Shown here one piece after another: positions 16,548 to 25,656 of a stretch of DNA of 38,819 bases (positions are counted from its first letter, which is position 1; each line of letters begins with the position of its first letter). Under the pieces are notes generated by a model that saw nothing but the letters and a program-made list of their open reading frames with translations, ran no database searches and was not told where the DNA came from. The stretch is from an uncultured SAR116 cluster alpha proteobacterium (GTDB lineage: Bacteria > Pseudomonadota > Alphaproteobacteria > Puniceispirillales > Marisalimonadaceae): NCBI GenBank assembly GCA_902615995.1, contig CACMRF010000011.1:1-38819 (forward strand), read 5' to 3'. The translations under genes and the position numbers were made by a program.

Positions 16548-18557
16548 ATGCAGTCTTCTTCAAAAAAACTCGTATACAATGAAGTAAAAGAAATAAGCTT
16601 TCTTGATGAACTTATCCAATGGAGTAAAAGTAAATCACTCTATTACTGGATTATTATAATTTGCTCATGGTTATCTATCGGTTTAGCGTTTTATCATTTA
16701 TTTGTTGCAGTTTATGGAACGCCAGAAGGAAGATCCTTTCGATCAGTACATTTGTCTGTAATGATGATACTAGCTGTATTTATATATCCTGTATTTCGTA
16801 AAAGCATTAGTGACAAAATAATTTTACCAAATGATGAAAAAGGGAATTTTTTAAGATTATTGGGAAGTATTTATGATTTTCTAATAATTATTTCAATAAT
16901 CTTTGTCCAATTATGGACGACGTGGGATGTTGAAACATTCATGATGCGATATGGAGATAAATATATAGGAGATATAATAGTAGGTTCAATTCTAATATTT
17001 TTAGTTTTAGATGGTACAAGAAGAGCAGTTGGTTGGGCAATGGTGTTTGTAGCCGGTTTCTTTATGTTGCACGCATTATATGCTCATAAATTTTTTGGTT
17101 TTTTTTATGGACCACCAACAAGACTTGCAAAATATATTGATACTTTATTTATGACATCTGATGGAATATATGGAATACCGCTATATGTAGCATCCACATA
17201 CATAGTTTTATTTATCATCTTTGGTGCTATTTTAATCCGTTCTGGTGTTGGAAGATTTTTTGTTGACCTTGCTATTTCACTTACAGGTCATAGGACTGGT
17301 GGTCCAGCTAAAGCTGCTGTTGTAGCATCTGGAATGACAGGCACTGTATACGGATCTGCTGTAGCAAATGTTGTAACAACTGGATCTTTTACAATTCCAC
17401 TTATGAAAAATTATGGCTATAGGCCAAGATTTGCTGCTGCAGTTGAAGCTTGTGCTTCTTCTGGAGGTCAAATAACACCCCCTATAATGGGTGCAGCTGC
17501 ATTCATAATGGCAGAATTTTTGGAGGCTCCTTACTCTTATGTTATTTTAGCAGCTATAATCCCAGCTTTTTTATATTTTGTAACAATTTATTTCATGGTT
17601 CATGTCGAAGCAGAAAAACATGGAATAGAAAAAATTGATAAGTCCATGCTTCCAAATATAATTGATGTTTTAAAAAGTGGATGGCACATGTTGCTTTCTT
17701 TAGTAGTATTGATAGCTCTTCTTATATATGGATATACTGCAATGAAAGCTGGATTTTGGGCAATAATTTCTGTCATTTTTTTAAGTTTTTTTAAAAGTAA
17801 CACTCGAATGTCTGTAGTCGATCTTTTAGGTGCATTTGAAAGTGGAATAAAATCAACTGTTCCAGTAACAATTGCATGTGCATGTGCTGGCATAATTATT
17901 GGATCAGTTTTTGTGTCAGGTTTAGGGCTGAAATTTACCCAATCTGTTATTGACTTATCTGGTGGAATGCTATTTCCATTATTATGTCTAACGGCGATTT
18001 CAGCTATTATCTTAGGTATGGGAATGACGACTACTGCAGTTTATATAACAGTTGCCGCTTTAATTGTTCCTTCTTTAATACAAGCTGGTGTGACCCCAAT
18101 TGCTGCACATATGTTTGCTTTTTATTTTGGAGTAGTTTCAACCATTACACCTCCTGTTGCTTTAGCCTCATTTGCTGGTGCAGCAATAGCAAAATCCCCT
18201 CCTATGGCTACAGCAGTTGAATCAAGTAAAGTTGGAATTGCAAAATATATTGTTCCTTTCGCATTTATTTATAACCCAGCTCTTCTTATGGAGGGTTCTT
18301 ATTTGATAAGTCTATATAGCTTATTTAGTGTCTTATTAGCATACTGGAGTATGACTTTAGGCTTAGAAGGCTATTTAAATAAACCTCTAAATGTTTATAC
18401 AAGAATAATTGCTTTCATTAGTTCAATTTTACTTTTAATGCCTCCCCTCTCAATTTTTTATGGCGTTTCTGGTTTTTTGTTAAATGGAGTTGGACTTGTA
18501 ATTTTAATATTTGTTTATTTAATTCAAGGTAAAATTAAATTAGGACATGTAAAATGA
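16548..18557 (+). CDS. Fused TRAP transporter permease (DctQM type)
   Basis: The 669-residue protein joins the small (4-helix) and large (about 12-helix) TRAP membrane subunits, the usual form in TAXI systems (COG4666). It contains about 16-18 hydrophobic segments. A loop with GHRTGGPAKAAVVASGMTG (about 243-262) and SSGGQITPPIMGAAAFIMAE in the first large-domain half is mirrored by TTAVYITVAALIVPSLIQAG and STITPPVALASFAGAAIAKS in the second, as expected for the inverted repeats that carry sodium and substrate sites. It has no visible Shine-Dalgarno sequence because the start follows a T tract. It drives Na+-dependent uptake of an organic acid delivered by the TAXI protein. Confidence 0.92.
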   Translation: MQSSSKKLVYNEVKEISFLDELIQWSKSKSLYYWIIIICSWLSIGLAFYHLFVAVYGTPEGRSFRSVHLSVMMILAVFIYPVFRKSISDKIILPNDEKGNFLRLLGSIYDFLIIISIIFVQLWTTWDVETFMMRYGDKYIGDIIVGSILIFLVLDGTRRAVGWAMVFVAGFFMLHALYAHKFFGFFYGPPTRLAKYIDTLFMTSDGIYGIPLYVASTYIVLFIIFGAILIRSGVGRFFVDLAISLTGHRTGGPAKAAVVASGMTGTVYGSAVANVVTTGSFTIPLMKNYGYRPRFAAAVEACASSGGQITPPIMGAAAFIMAEFLEAPYSYVILAAIIPAFLYFVTIYFMVHVEAEKHGIEKIDKSMLPNIIDVLKSGWHMLLSLVVLIALLIYGYTAMKAGFWAIISVIFLSFFKSNTRMSVVDLLGAFESGIKSTVPVTIACACAGIIIGSVFVSGLGLKFTQSVIDLSGGMLFPLLCLTAISAIILGMGMTTTAVYITVAALIVPSLIQAGVTPIAAHMFAFYFGVVSTITPPVALASFAGAAIAKSPPMATAVESSKVGIAKYIVPFAFIYNPALLMEGSYLISLYSLFSVLLAYWSMTLGLEGYLNKPLNVYTRIIAFISSILLLMPPLSIFYGVSGFLLNGVGLVILIFVYLIQGKIKLGHVK

Positions 18558-18751
18558 AAAATATTTTTAAAGGACCTATAACATTTTGGTTAGCACTATT
18601 TATATCAAGTTTAGTTATTTTTTCATTGGGGTTAAAACATTTGCATGTAAGTTATTTTAATTTATTTATAATGATTATTTTTATAGTAAGCGCCCTTTTG
18701 TTATTTTTTATATTGAAATCAAAAAATAAAACTAAAATTTATGACAAATAA
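18554..18751 (+). CDS. Small two-helix membrane protein
   Basis: The 65-residue protein has two hydrophobic segments (ITFWLALFISSLVIFSLGL and YFNLFIMIIFIVSALLLFFI) and a basic C terminus. It starts within the stop of the TRAP permease (ATGA overlap) and its last 11 bases overlap a possible ABC ATPase start, so it is translationally tied to both. AGGA upstream supports the start. I do not recognise a family. An accessory subunit of the TRAP system is possible, but that is inference. Confidence 0.75.
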   Translation: MKNIFKGPITFWLALFISSLVIFSLGLKHLHVSYFNLFIMIIFIVSALLLFFILKSKNKTKIYDK

Positions 18752-20270
18752 TTTAGATTCGATGACATTTATTGAAGTTAAAAATTTGTCAAAAACTTTT
18801 GATCAATTTTTAGCTAATGATTCTATATCTATGAATATAAAAAAAGGAAAGATCCATGCATTATTAGGAGAGAATGGTGCTGGAAAATCTACCTTAGTTA
18901 AATGTTTATACGGAGTTGTAAAACCTACTGCTGGACAAATTTTGATTAATAATAATCATGTAATAATTAATAATCCTAGAGAAGCACGGAGTTACGGTAT
19001 TGGAATGGTTTTTCAACATTTTTCATTATTTCCAGCTCTAACTGTCTCTGAAAATATATTAATATCTCTTGATGAAAAAATAACAAAAAAAAATTTAGAA
19101 GATAAAATTTCAATAACTGCTAAACAATGGGGTTTGCCGATTGAGCCAACAAAAAAAGTTTTAGACTTATCAGTCGGTGAACAACAGAGAGTTGAAATTA
19201 TTAGATGTTTATTGCAAAACCCAAAACTCCTCATAATGGACGAACCAACATCAGTATTATCACCACAAGAAATAAATCAATTATTTAAAGTATTAAGAAA
19301 ATTAGCTAATTCAGGATGTAGTATTTTGTACATAAGCCACAAATTAAATGAAATTAAACAAATTGCTTCCAAGGTTACAATTCTGAGAAGTGGAAAAGTT
19401 ATCTCTTCAACCGATACTTCTAAAATATCTACCACAAGTATGGCTGAAAAAATGATTGGTAAGAAAGTAAAAAAAATAACTAAAATTTCTAAAAATAATT
19501 TTTTAAATTCATCAACTGCTATTTCAATCAACAATTTAAATCGAAAAAAATTATCACAATTTGGTACAGAATTAAAAAAAATAAGTTTCAATGTTAAATA
19601 TGGTGAAATTCTTGGTATTGCTGGAGTTGCTGGGAATGGACAAGTAGAACTGATGAATGCATTAAGTGGTGAAACATTAGGCGATCCAGATGAAATTATT
19701 TTTGAAGATAAAAAAATTGGAAATACTAATATTAAATTCAGAAGAAGCTTAGGACTTGAGTTTGTCCCTGAAGAAAGAAATGGTCATGCAACAGTTCCTG
19801 ATATAACTCTTACCGAAAATACTTTTTTAACATTTTATAATACTTATTTAAAAAATAGTAATTTTCTTGATGATATATTGTTAAGTTCTAATATGTCATC
19901 AAATGACTCTAAATCAATTATAAATGATAATGATGTAAGATGCCCATATTCAAATCCATTAGCTGATCAATTATCTGGAGGAAACTTACAAAAATTTATT
20001 GTTGGTAGATCATTAAAAGCTAATCCAAAAGTATTGATTATTTCGCAACCAACATGGGGTGTTGATATTGGAGCAGCAAGTGAAATTAGAAGTAAACTTT
20101 TAGAATTAGCTAAATTAGGAAAAGCTATCATACTTATTAGTCAAGATTTAGATGAAATTTATGAAATATCAAATAACATTTGTGTAATAAATAATGGATC
20201 GCTTTCAACACCAAAAAAAACATCAAAAATTTCTGCTACGGATATTGGTATTTTGATGGGAATAAATTAG
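18741..20270 (+). CDS. BMP/nucleoside-type ABC transporter ATP-binding protein (two domains)
   Basis: A 509-residue sugar/nucleoside-type ATPase with two fused ABC domains (YufO/NupO-like, COG3845). The first domain has Walker A GENGAGKST (43-51), a Q-loop FQHFSLFPALTV, signature LSVGEQQRVEI and Walker B LLIMDEPTSVLS. The second has a degenerate Walker A GVAGNGQVE (about 293), signature LSGGNLQKF, and IISQPTWGVDIG, the altered Walker B typical of this family. The start is either the ATG at 18741 (MTNNLDSM, overlapping the small membrane gene) or at 18762 (MTFIEVKNLSK); neither has a clear Shine-Dalgarno sequence. It powers the two permeases that follow. Confidence 0.92.
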   Translation: MTNNLDSMTFIEVKNLSKTFDQFLANDSISMNIKKGKIHALLGENGAGKSTLVKCLYGVVKPTAGQILINNNHVIINNPREARSYGIGMVFQHFSLFPALTVSENILISLDEKITKKNLEDKISITAKQWGLPIEPTKKVLDLSVGEQQRVEIIRCLLQNPKLLIMDEPTSVLSPQEINQLFKVLRKLANSGCSILYISHKLNEIKQIASKVTILRSGKVISSTDTSKISTTSMAEKMIGKKVKKITKISKNNFLNSSTAISINNLNRKKLSQFGTELKKISFNVKYGEILGIAGVAGNGQVELMNALSGETLGDPDEIIFEDKKIGNTNIKFRRSLGLEFVPEERNGHATVPDITLTENTFLTFYNTYLKNSNFLDDILLSSNMSSNDSKSIINDNDVRCPYSNPLADQLSGGNLQKFIVGRSLKANPKVLIISQPTWGVDIGAASEIRSKLLELAKLGKAIILISQDLDEIYEISNNICVINNGSLSTPKKTSKISATDIGILMGIN

Positions 20271-20282
20271 ATGACACTCTAA

Positions 20283-21359
20283 ATGATAGAATTCACACCA
20301 AGAAAAATTCAATCAAGTTTTTGGGCTATTTTGAGTCCTATAATTTCAATCGCAATAACAATTTTAATTGGCTCATTAATTTTCAAAATTTTGAGTTATC
20401 CAGTTATAGAATCCTTATATCAAGTTTTTGTCTCTCCATTTTCTAGGCCAGACAGAATTGCAGATATATTTGTTAAAGCTTGTCCACTTATTATTATTGG
20501 TCTTGGTTTGATATTTTGCTTTAAAGCAAATATTTGGAATATCGGAGCAGAGGGTCAATTTATTCTCGGAGCTTTATGCGCAGGATCATTTGCATTACTT
20601 TTTCCTGAGACAAAAACTTACATGTTATTATTTTCAATGTTTATAATCGGTTTTGCAGGTGGTGCAATTTGGGCATCAATACCTGCAATTTTAAAGGTAA
20701 GATTAAATGTAAATGAGATTTTAGTAAGTTTAATGCTTGTTTACGTCGCAATGCTATTTATTGATTTTATTGTTAGAGGTCCTTTACGTGATCCAATGAG
20801 TTTTGGCTTTCCTTTATCTAAAGTTTATCCTGATGGGGCAATAATTAGTAAAGTAGACTTTCCGTTCATTGGTTACTTAGGTCAATTTCATTATGGTATT
20901 TTTATTATTTTAATTTTATGCCCATTAATTTGGTTTTTCATCAATAAAACTTTGCCAGGATTTCAAATAAAAATCTTTGGTTCATCTACAAGAGCCTCAG
21001 AATTTGCAGGGTTTAATAAAAATAAAATAACTTTTTATGTTTTACTTGTATCTGGTGGATTGTCAGGAGTTGCAGGAGTAATAGAGGTTTCTGCTAATAT
21101 GGGAAGACTTCAACCAGAAGTATCTTTTGGATATGGCTTTACAGCAATAATTGTTGCCTTTTTAGGCCGTTTAAACCCATATGGAGTAGTTATTGCAGGT
21201 ATTATAATAGCAACAGCAAAACTTGGAGCCGACAATGCTCAAATGGTTTTAGGAATTCCAAAAGTAGTTACTGGTATTTTTGAAGGTATGTTATTATTTT
21301 TTCTTCTCGCTAGTGAGACTATTCAAAAATATAAAATATCTATTAGGAAAGATAACTAA
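20283..21359 (+). CDS. BMP-type ABC transporter permease (first)
   Basis: A 358-residue inner-membrane subunit of the BPD_transp_2 family, with about nine helices. Diagnostic stretches are KANIWNIGAEGQFILGALCA (about 81-100), LNVNEILVSLMLVYVAML, FGSSTRASEFAGFNKNKITF (coupling-loop region) and GYGFTAIIVAFLGRLNPYGV. Orthologues are the YufP-like halves of nucleoside importers. It follows the ATPase by 12 bases. Its stop overlaps the start of the second permease (TAATG). Confidence 0.92.
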   Translation: MIEFTPRKIQSSFWAILSPIISIAITILIGSLIFKILSYPVIESLYQVFVSPFSRPDRIADIFVKACPLIIIGLGLIFCFKANIWNIGAEGQFILGALCAGSFALLFPETKTYMLLFSMFIIGFAGGAIWASIPAILKVRLNVNEILVSLMLVYVAMLFIDFIVRGPLRDPMSFGFPLSKVYPDGAIISKVDFPFIGYLGQFHYGIFIILILCPLIWFFINKTLPGFQIKIFGSSTRASEFAGFNKNKITFYVLLVSGGLSGVAGVIEVSANMGRLQPEVSFGYGFTAIIVAFLGRLNPYGVVIAGIIIATAKLGADNAQMVLGIPKVVTGIFEGMLLFFLLASETIQKYKISIRKDN

Positions 21360-22267
21360 TGGAAAACTTATTAATTACAATACTTCTCACATCAATACCT
21401 ATTTTACTAGCAGGATTGGGAGAACTTGTAACTGAAAAAAGTGGTGTTTTAAATCTTGGCGTTGAAGGTATGATGTTATGTGGAGCAGTTGCTGCACTTG
21501 GTTCTGTTTTAATTTTTGGTAATCCATACATAGGTATTTTATTTGGAGCTGTTGCTGGAATATTAATAAGTACTGTTTTTTCTTTTTTTACAATAACTCT
21601 TATGACTAACCAAGTTGCTACAGGACTAGGTCTTACTATTTTTGCTACAGCTCTAACAGGTTTAATTGGTGAACCTTTTGTAGGAAAAACAGCAGCCTCA
21701 CTGCCTAAATTAGAAATTATTTTTCTATCTGATATACCTTATTTAGGTAAAATTTTGTTTTCTAATGATATACTTGTATATTTTGCAATATTTTTAATAT
21801 TTTTTATCCATTTTGGGTTTCAAAATACAAAAATAGGTATCATTATAAGAGCTGTTGGAGACAATCATGATAGCGCACATTCTATTGGTTACTCTGTGAA
21901 GTTAGTAAGATGGATAAGTACTTCATTTGGTGGTATGTGTGCTGGAATGGGTGGTGCTTACATACCATTAGCATTGACACCACATTGGTCTGAAGGAATG
22001 ACTGCAGGGAAAGGTTGGATAGCATTAGCTTTGGTCGTGTTTGCTTCGTGGATGCCTATAAGGTTACTAATTGGTGCATTAATATTTGGTGGTATAACAA
22101 TTTTACAATTCGTTGCTCAAGCAAGAGGTTGGGATGTTCCATCACAATTTTTAAACATGTTACCTTATCTTGCAACTATTCTAGCCTTAGCTTTAATATC
22201 GTTCAAATTAAAACAAAATAACTATGCCCCAACTTGCCTAGGAAAACATTTTTTAGGCAATAAATAA
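21359..22267 (+). CDS. BMP-type ABC transporter permease (second)
   Basis: A 302-residue YufQ-like inner-membrane subunit that pairs with the preceding permease. Motifs are KSGVLNLGVEGMMLCGAVAA (about 28-47), the family equivalent of the NIGAEGQ stretch, TLMTNQVATGLGLTIF, RAVGDNHDSAHSIGYSVKLV (coupling region), and TAGKGWIALALVVFASWMP. It is shorter than its partner, as is usual. A 77-base AT-rich gap separates it from the binding-protein gene. Confidence 0.92.
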   Translation: MENLLITILLTSIPILLAGLGELVTEKSGVLNLGVEGMMLCGAVAALGSVLIFGNPYIGILFGAVAGILISTVFSFFTITLMTNQVATGLGLTIFATALTGLIGEPFVGKTAASLPKLEIIFLSDIPYLGKILFSNDILVYFAIFLIFFIHFGFQNTKIGIIIRAVGDNHDSAHSIGYSVKLVRWISTSFGGMCAGMGGAYIPLALTPHWSEGMTAGKGWIALALVVFASWMPIRLLIGALIFGGITILQFVAQARGWDVPSQFLNMLPYLATILALALISFKLKQNNYAPTCLGKHFLGNK

Positions 22268-22344
22268 TAAAAATTTATCCTAAATTAAAAAATCATTGTT
22301 TAATTAAATTTAAACCTTAAGATTAATATTTTATGGAGTCGAAA

Positions 22345-23442
22345 ATGTATAAAAATTTTTTAAAAATTATAACTTTTTTATGTATTCTTGTTTCACCTTT
22401 TTTATATACTTCAGCATATGCAAAAACTAAAGTAGGGTTTGTTTATTTAACAACTCCAGGCGATCATGGTTGGACTTATGCGCATGAATTAGGTAAACAG
22501 ATGGTTAAAAAGGAGTTTGGAAACGATGTTGAAATTAGCATTGTAGAGAATGTTCCTGAAGGACCTGATGCGACAAGAGTTATTAGAGAATTAGCAAAAC
22601 AAGGTAATCAAATAATCTTCACAACTTCTTTTGGTTATATGGAACCAACTTTAAAAGTTGCGAAAGAATTTCCAAATGTAAAATTTGAACATATGACAGG
22701 CTACAAAAGAACAAAAAATGTGGCTACTGGAAATATTCGATTTTATGAAGGTAGATACGTTCAAGGTGTTGTTGCTGGATTAATGACAAAAACAAATAAA
22801 ATTGGTTATATCGGTGCTTACCCAATATCAGAAGTAATTATGGGAATTAATGCGTTCGCTCAAGGATTAAGATCAGTAAATAAAAAGGCTACAATTTCAG
22901 TAATATGGGCTAATACTTGGTACGATCCCGTAAAAGAAGCTGATGCAGCTAAAGTTCACATAGCAGAGGGTGCTGATATTTTAGCACAACATACAGATTC
23001 ACCAGCTATGCTTCAAATTGCTGAGAAAAATGGTGCATTAGGTTTTGGACAATCTACTGACATGGGTGCTTTTGCTCCAAAAGCTCAATTATTTGCTTCA
23101 GTAAATAATTGGGGGCCTTATTATATTAAGAAAATAAAGCAATTAAAAGATGGTAAGTGGAATACTGGAGATGGCCCTGATCACTGGGCAGGTAACACAT
23201 GGGGAGGATTGTCTACAAACATGTTAACATTATCAAATTTTTCTAATATGCCGACTGACGTTGCCAAAAAAGCACAAGCAGCTCATGATGGTATTAAAAG
23301 TGGAAAATTGAAGATTTTTGCAGGGCCGTTAAAAACTAATGATGGTAAAGAAATTATTGGTGCTGGAAAAACTTTAGATGATGGTGCCTTATGGGGTATG
23401 AATTATTACCTTGAAGGTGTTACAGGTAAAGTTCCAAAATAA
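22345..23442 (+). CDS. BMP family ABC transporter substrate-binding protein
   Basis: A periplasmic binding protein of the BMP/PnrA/Med group that binds purine nucleosides or related molecules. The start is the ATG at 22345, placed by GGAG six bases upstream; an ATG at 22333 would contain that site. A signal peptide (FLKIITFLCILVSPFLYTSA, cut near AYA-KT) precedes the mature protein. Family stretches are VGFVYLTTPGDHGWTYAHEL, GNQIIFTTSFGYMEPTLKVA, EGRYVQGVVAGLMTKTNKIG and GFGQSTDMGAFAPKAQLFAS. It is the last gene of the transporter and is followed by a strong terminator. Many marine alphaproteobacteria have this BMP group without a proven ligand, so 'nucleoside' is a family inference. Confidence 0.92.
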   Translation: MYKNFLKIITFLCILVSPFLYTSAYAKTKVGFVYLTTPGDHGWTYAHELGKQMVKKEFGNDVEISIVENVPEGPDATRVIRELAKQGNQIIFTTSFGYMEPTLKVAKEFPNVKFEHMTGYKRTKNVATGNIRFYEGRYVQGVVAGLMTKTNKIGYIGAYPISEVIMGINAFAQGLRSVNKKATISVIWANTWYDPVKEADAAKVHIAEGADILAQHTDSPAMLQIAEKNGALGFGQSTDMGAFAPKAQLFASVNNWGPYYIKKIKQLKDGKWNTGDGPDHWAGNTWGGLSTNMLTLSNFSNMPTDVAKKAQAAHDGIKSGKLKIFAGPLKTNDGKEIIGAGKTLDDGALWGMNYYLEGVTGKVPK

Positions 23443-23452
23443 AGATAAAATT

Positions 23453-23487
23453 AAGCAAGCAATGTTTATTCCATTGCTTGCTTTTTT
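23453..23487 (+). terminator. Rho-independent terminator after BMP transporter operon
   Basis: Arms AAGCAAGCAATG (23453-23464) and CATTGCTTGCTT (23472-23483) pair perfectly over 12 bases around a seven-base loop, followed by a run of T through 23487. It lies 10 bases after the binding-protein stop. The only ATG for the next reading frame (23462) lies inside the 5' arm, so the structure could also mask that start. Confidence 0.92.
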
Positions 23488-24139
23488 CAAAAGTGAAGTA
23501 TTTATTTTTGTTATATTAAGCTTAGTTTTTAATAATACCATACATGCAAAAGAATTAATAATTTCAGAAATTAAAAATAAAATTGAAAACGTAGATGTTT
23601 ACGGCAACAAATTTATTTTGAATAAAAATTATATAATTAAAAATGGTGACTTTTTTAAAAATAAAAATCAAAACTCATATTTTGTCTTTAACAATGTTAA
23701 GATTTGTTTAGCTAAAAATAGCTCAGTTAAATTTAAAGAAATTAAAAGTAAAAAAGTTATTTTAGATCATATTAAAGGGAATGTATTAGTAAATAAAATT
23801 AAAAATAAAAGCTTAAAAGTTGAAATAAGTATATACAAGAAGTTTATTTTTGATGTAAAAGATAAAGTTTACATAAATCAGTTTAATAAAAATAAATTTA
23901 TAGTTAGAAGTTTTTTTGGTTTAAGTTACAAACCATTTTATTCTAAGCAAACTTTTAAGTTAAAAAAAAATACCACATATAAATATAATGGAAAACTTGA
24001 AGAAACTAAAGTAAGTAATGTTTTAAAAGATCCCTTAATAATTAATTGTTTAACAAACAAAAAAATTATTGATGATGATAAAAATCATGTATTCACATGC
24101 ATACAAAATGGAAAAAGATTAGTTTGTGGTTATAAATAA
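23462..24139 (+). CDS. Putative secreted FecR-like beta protein
   Basis: The 225-residue product has a hydrophobic leader (VFIFVILSLVF) and a likely cleavage after IHA, then a Lys- and Asn-rich, strand-forming body. Its pattern NGDFFKNKNQNSYFVFNNV, CLAKNSSVKFKEI, ILDHIKGNVLVNK resembles a FecR-type periplasmic domain (a strand, then N-S-x-V-K, then a G-x-V-L-V strand). The match is weak. Two cysteines near the C terminus (FTCIQ, LVCGY) could form a disulphide. The only ordinary start in frame is the ATG at 23462, inside the terminator hairpin, with no clear Shine-Dalgarno sequence; a frame extension to 23411 would overlap the BMP gene. The 3' end overlaps the convergent TSUP gene by ten bases. 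Confidence 0.7.
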   Translation: MFIPLLAFFKSEVFIFVILSLVFNNTIHAKELIISEIKNKIENVDVYGNKFILNKNYIIKNGDFFKNKNQNSYFVFNNVKICLAKNSSVKFKEIKSKKVILDHIKGNVLVNKIKNKSLKVEISIYKKFIFDVKDKVYINQFNKNKFIVRSFFGLSYKPFYSKQTFKLKKNTTYKYNGKLEETKVSNVLKDPLIINCLTNKKIIDDDKNHVFTCIQNGKRLVCGYK

Positions 24140-24891
24140 AGTTTAATTCCAAAATCAAAAAATATTTTTAAAGATATAAATCCTAATAATATTAAAATGA
24201 GTTTATCAAACAACTCTACAGAAACACTTTTAGCAATTTTATTCCCTATAGGCATACTAATAATTAATATACCAGTACAAATGAGACTTATCACAAATAT
24301 TTCAAAATTCATAAATTCATAATGAATTAATGCAGGGGCTTGAAATACTGACATCATCATAAAATACACTGATATAGTTGGAATAAATGTTTTTCTATCG
24401 AGTTTAAAAGAGTTTAAAAATGTTATCGATATAGGTGCAGAAATTCCAGCCGCACCTTGAAAAATTCCTCCAAAAAAGCCAAAAGGGAAAAAAAGGTTTT
24501 TTGATTTTTTATATTCTAGTTTCCATGTTGGAACAAAAAATTTAAATGAGATAAAAATTATTACTATGATACCAACACCAAATGAAAGGATATCAAGAGA
24601 TAAATTAGCAAGAAAAATTGTTCCTAAAAACGCACCTCCACCTCCACCCAAAGCAAAAGAAAATGTAGTGAATAAAGGCAATATAGATTTTCTAAAATAA
24701 TAAAGCTGCTGAATGTTAGATAAAAAATTTGGAACAACCATTAATACAACTGCCAATCTAACATCGTAGAATGCAGATATAACAGGAATTGTTATAATTG
24801 GTGCACCTGCGCCAGTTGCACCTTTTAATACTCCAGCCAAAATAAAAGAAGCTATAATTATTAAGTAATAGGAAAAATTATCTAAAGCCAA
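24130..24891 (-). CDS. Sulfite exporter TauE/SafE family (TSUP) membrane protein
   Basis: The 253-residue protein has about eight helices and the TSUP repeat signatures: GVLKGATGAGAPIITIPVIS (about 19-38), a central SFALGGGGGAFLGTIFLANL, and GFFGGIFQGAAGISAPISIT (about 137-156). The family exports sulfite, sulfoacetate or other organosulfonates, and sometimes other small anions. It starts with TTG three bases after the aldolase stop, so the aldolase and the 2-hydroxyacid dehydrogenase are in the same operon. With a TauD-like gene nearby, a sulfonate link is possible, but the substrate is not shown by sequence. Confidence 0.88.
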   Translation of the reverse strand: MALDNFSYYLIIIASFILAGVLKGATGAGAPIITIPVISAFYDVRLAVVLMVVPNFLSNIQQLYYFRKSILPLFTTFSFALGGGGGAFLGTIFLANLSLDILSFGVGIIVIIFISFKFFVPTWKLEYKKSKNLFFPFGFFGGIFQGAAGISAPISITFLNSFKLDRKTFIPTISVYFMMMSVFQAPALIHYEFMNFEIFVISLICTGILIISMPIGNKIAKSVSVELFDKLILILLGFISLKIFFDFGIKLYL

Positions 24892-24894
24892 AAT

Positions 24895-25656
24895 TTACTC
24901 ATAATTAATTTCTGAAAGCTTTTTTCCGACAATTTCAACGAAAAACCTTAAATCTGTTCCGATAGTAGCCAAATCAAAACCTTCTTGAAATTTTTTATTT
25001 AAATAATTTGGAGAAAGACAATGGATCCCAATTTTTTTATTATTTTTCTTACATGCTATTTTTATTTTTTCGATAGCATTGATCATTATTTCTTCTGTTC
25101 TATCTAAACCAGGTTTTAATCCCAATGAAACACTTAAATCAGAAGGGCCAATATAAACTCCAGACAAATCTTCTACTGATGAGATTTTTTCAACATTATC
25201 TAGTCCTTCCTCCGTTTCTATCATAGCAAGGGTAATGATATGTTCGTTTGCTTCATCATGATAATTAGATCCATGAATTAAAGCAGCTCTCGTAGGACCT
25301 GAACTTCTATAACCTTGAGGAACATATTTTGTTGTTTGGACAAATTGCTTACAGTCATTTTCATTATTAATCATTGGACAAATAATTCCAAGAAAACCTG
25401 CATCTAGAAGTTTCATAATTACACCTGGTTCATTCCAAGGTACTCTAGCTAAAGGAGTTATTTCTTCAGATCCCATAGATTGAATCATATTTAGTGCCTG
25501 TTGATAATCTATAAGTCCATGTTGTAAATCTACAGTCAATGAATGAAAATTATTTAAAGACATAATTTCTGTAGTTACAGTAGAAGGTATTGAGCACCAT
25601 CCATTTACTACGCTTTTATTTTGATCCCATCGTTTTTTTAAACTTAATTTTTTCAT
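24895..25656 (-). CDS. HpcH/HpaI family class II aldolase
   Basis: A 253-residue divalent-metal aldolase of the 2-oxo-hept-4-ene-1,7-dioate/2-keto-3-deoxy acid type, which splits a 4-hydroxy-2-oxo acid to pyruvate plus an aldehyde. Seen are NGWCSIPSTVTTEIMS, LTVDLQHGLIDYQ (His in the catalytic loop), LDAGFLGIICPMINN, MIETEEGLDNV (metal Glu), and GPSDLSVSLG (metal Asp). Its ATG overlaps the upstream dehydrogenase stop (ATGTAATG). The pairing with a D-2-hydroxyacid dehydrogenase suggests oxidation or reduction of a 2-hydroxy/2-oxo acid followed by cleavage. Confidence 0.9.
   Translation of the reverse strand: MKKLSLKKRWDQNKSVVNGWCSIPSTVTTEIMSLNNFHSLTVDLQHGLIDYQQALNMIQSMGSEEITPLARVPWNEPGVIMKLLDAGFLGIICPMINNENDCKQFVQTTKYVPQGYRSSGPTRAALIHGSNYHDEANEHIITLAMIETEEGLDNVEKISSVEDLSGVYIGPSDLSVSLGLKPGLDRTEEIMINAIEKIKIACKKNNKKIGIHCLSPNYLNKKFQEGFDLATIGTDLRFFVEIVGKKLSEINYE

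Noticed and set aside
17277..18220. Long frames antisense to or out of frame with the TRAP permease
   Set aside because: Their translations are rich in Cys, Ser and Tyr from shadowing a membrane gene, with no ribosome sites; the permease frame is clearly real.
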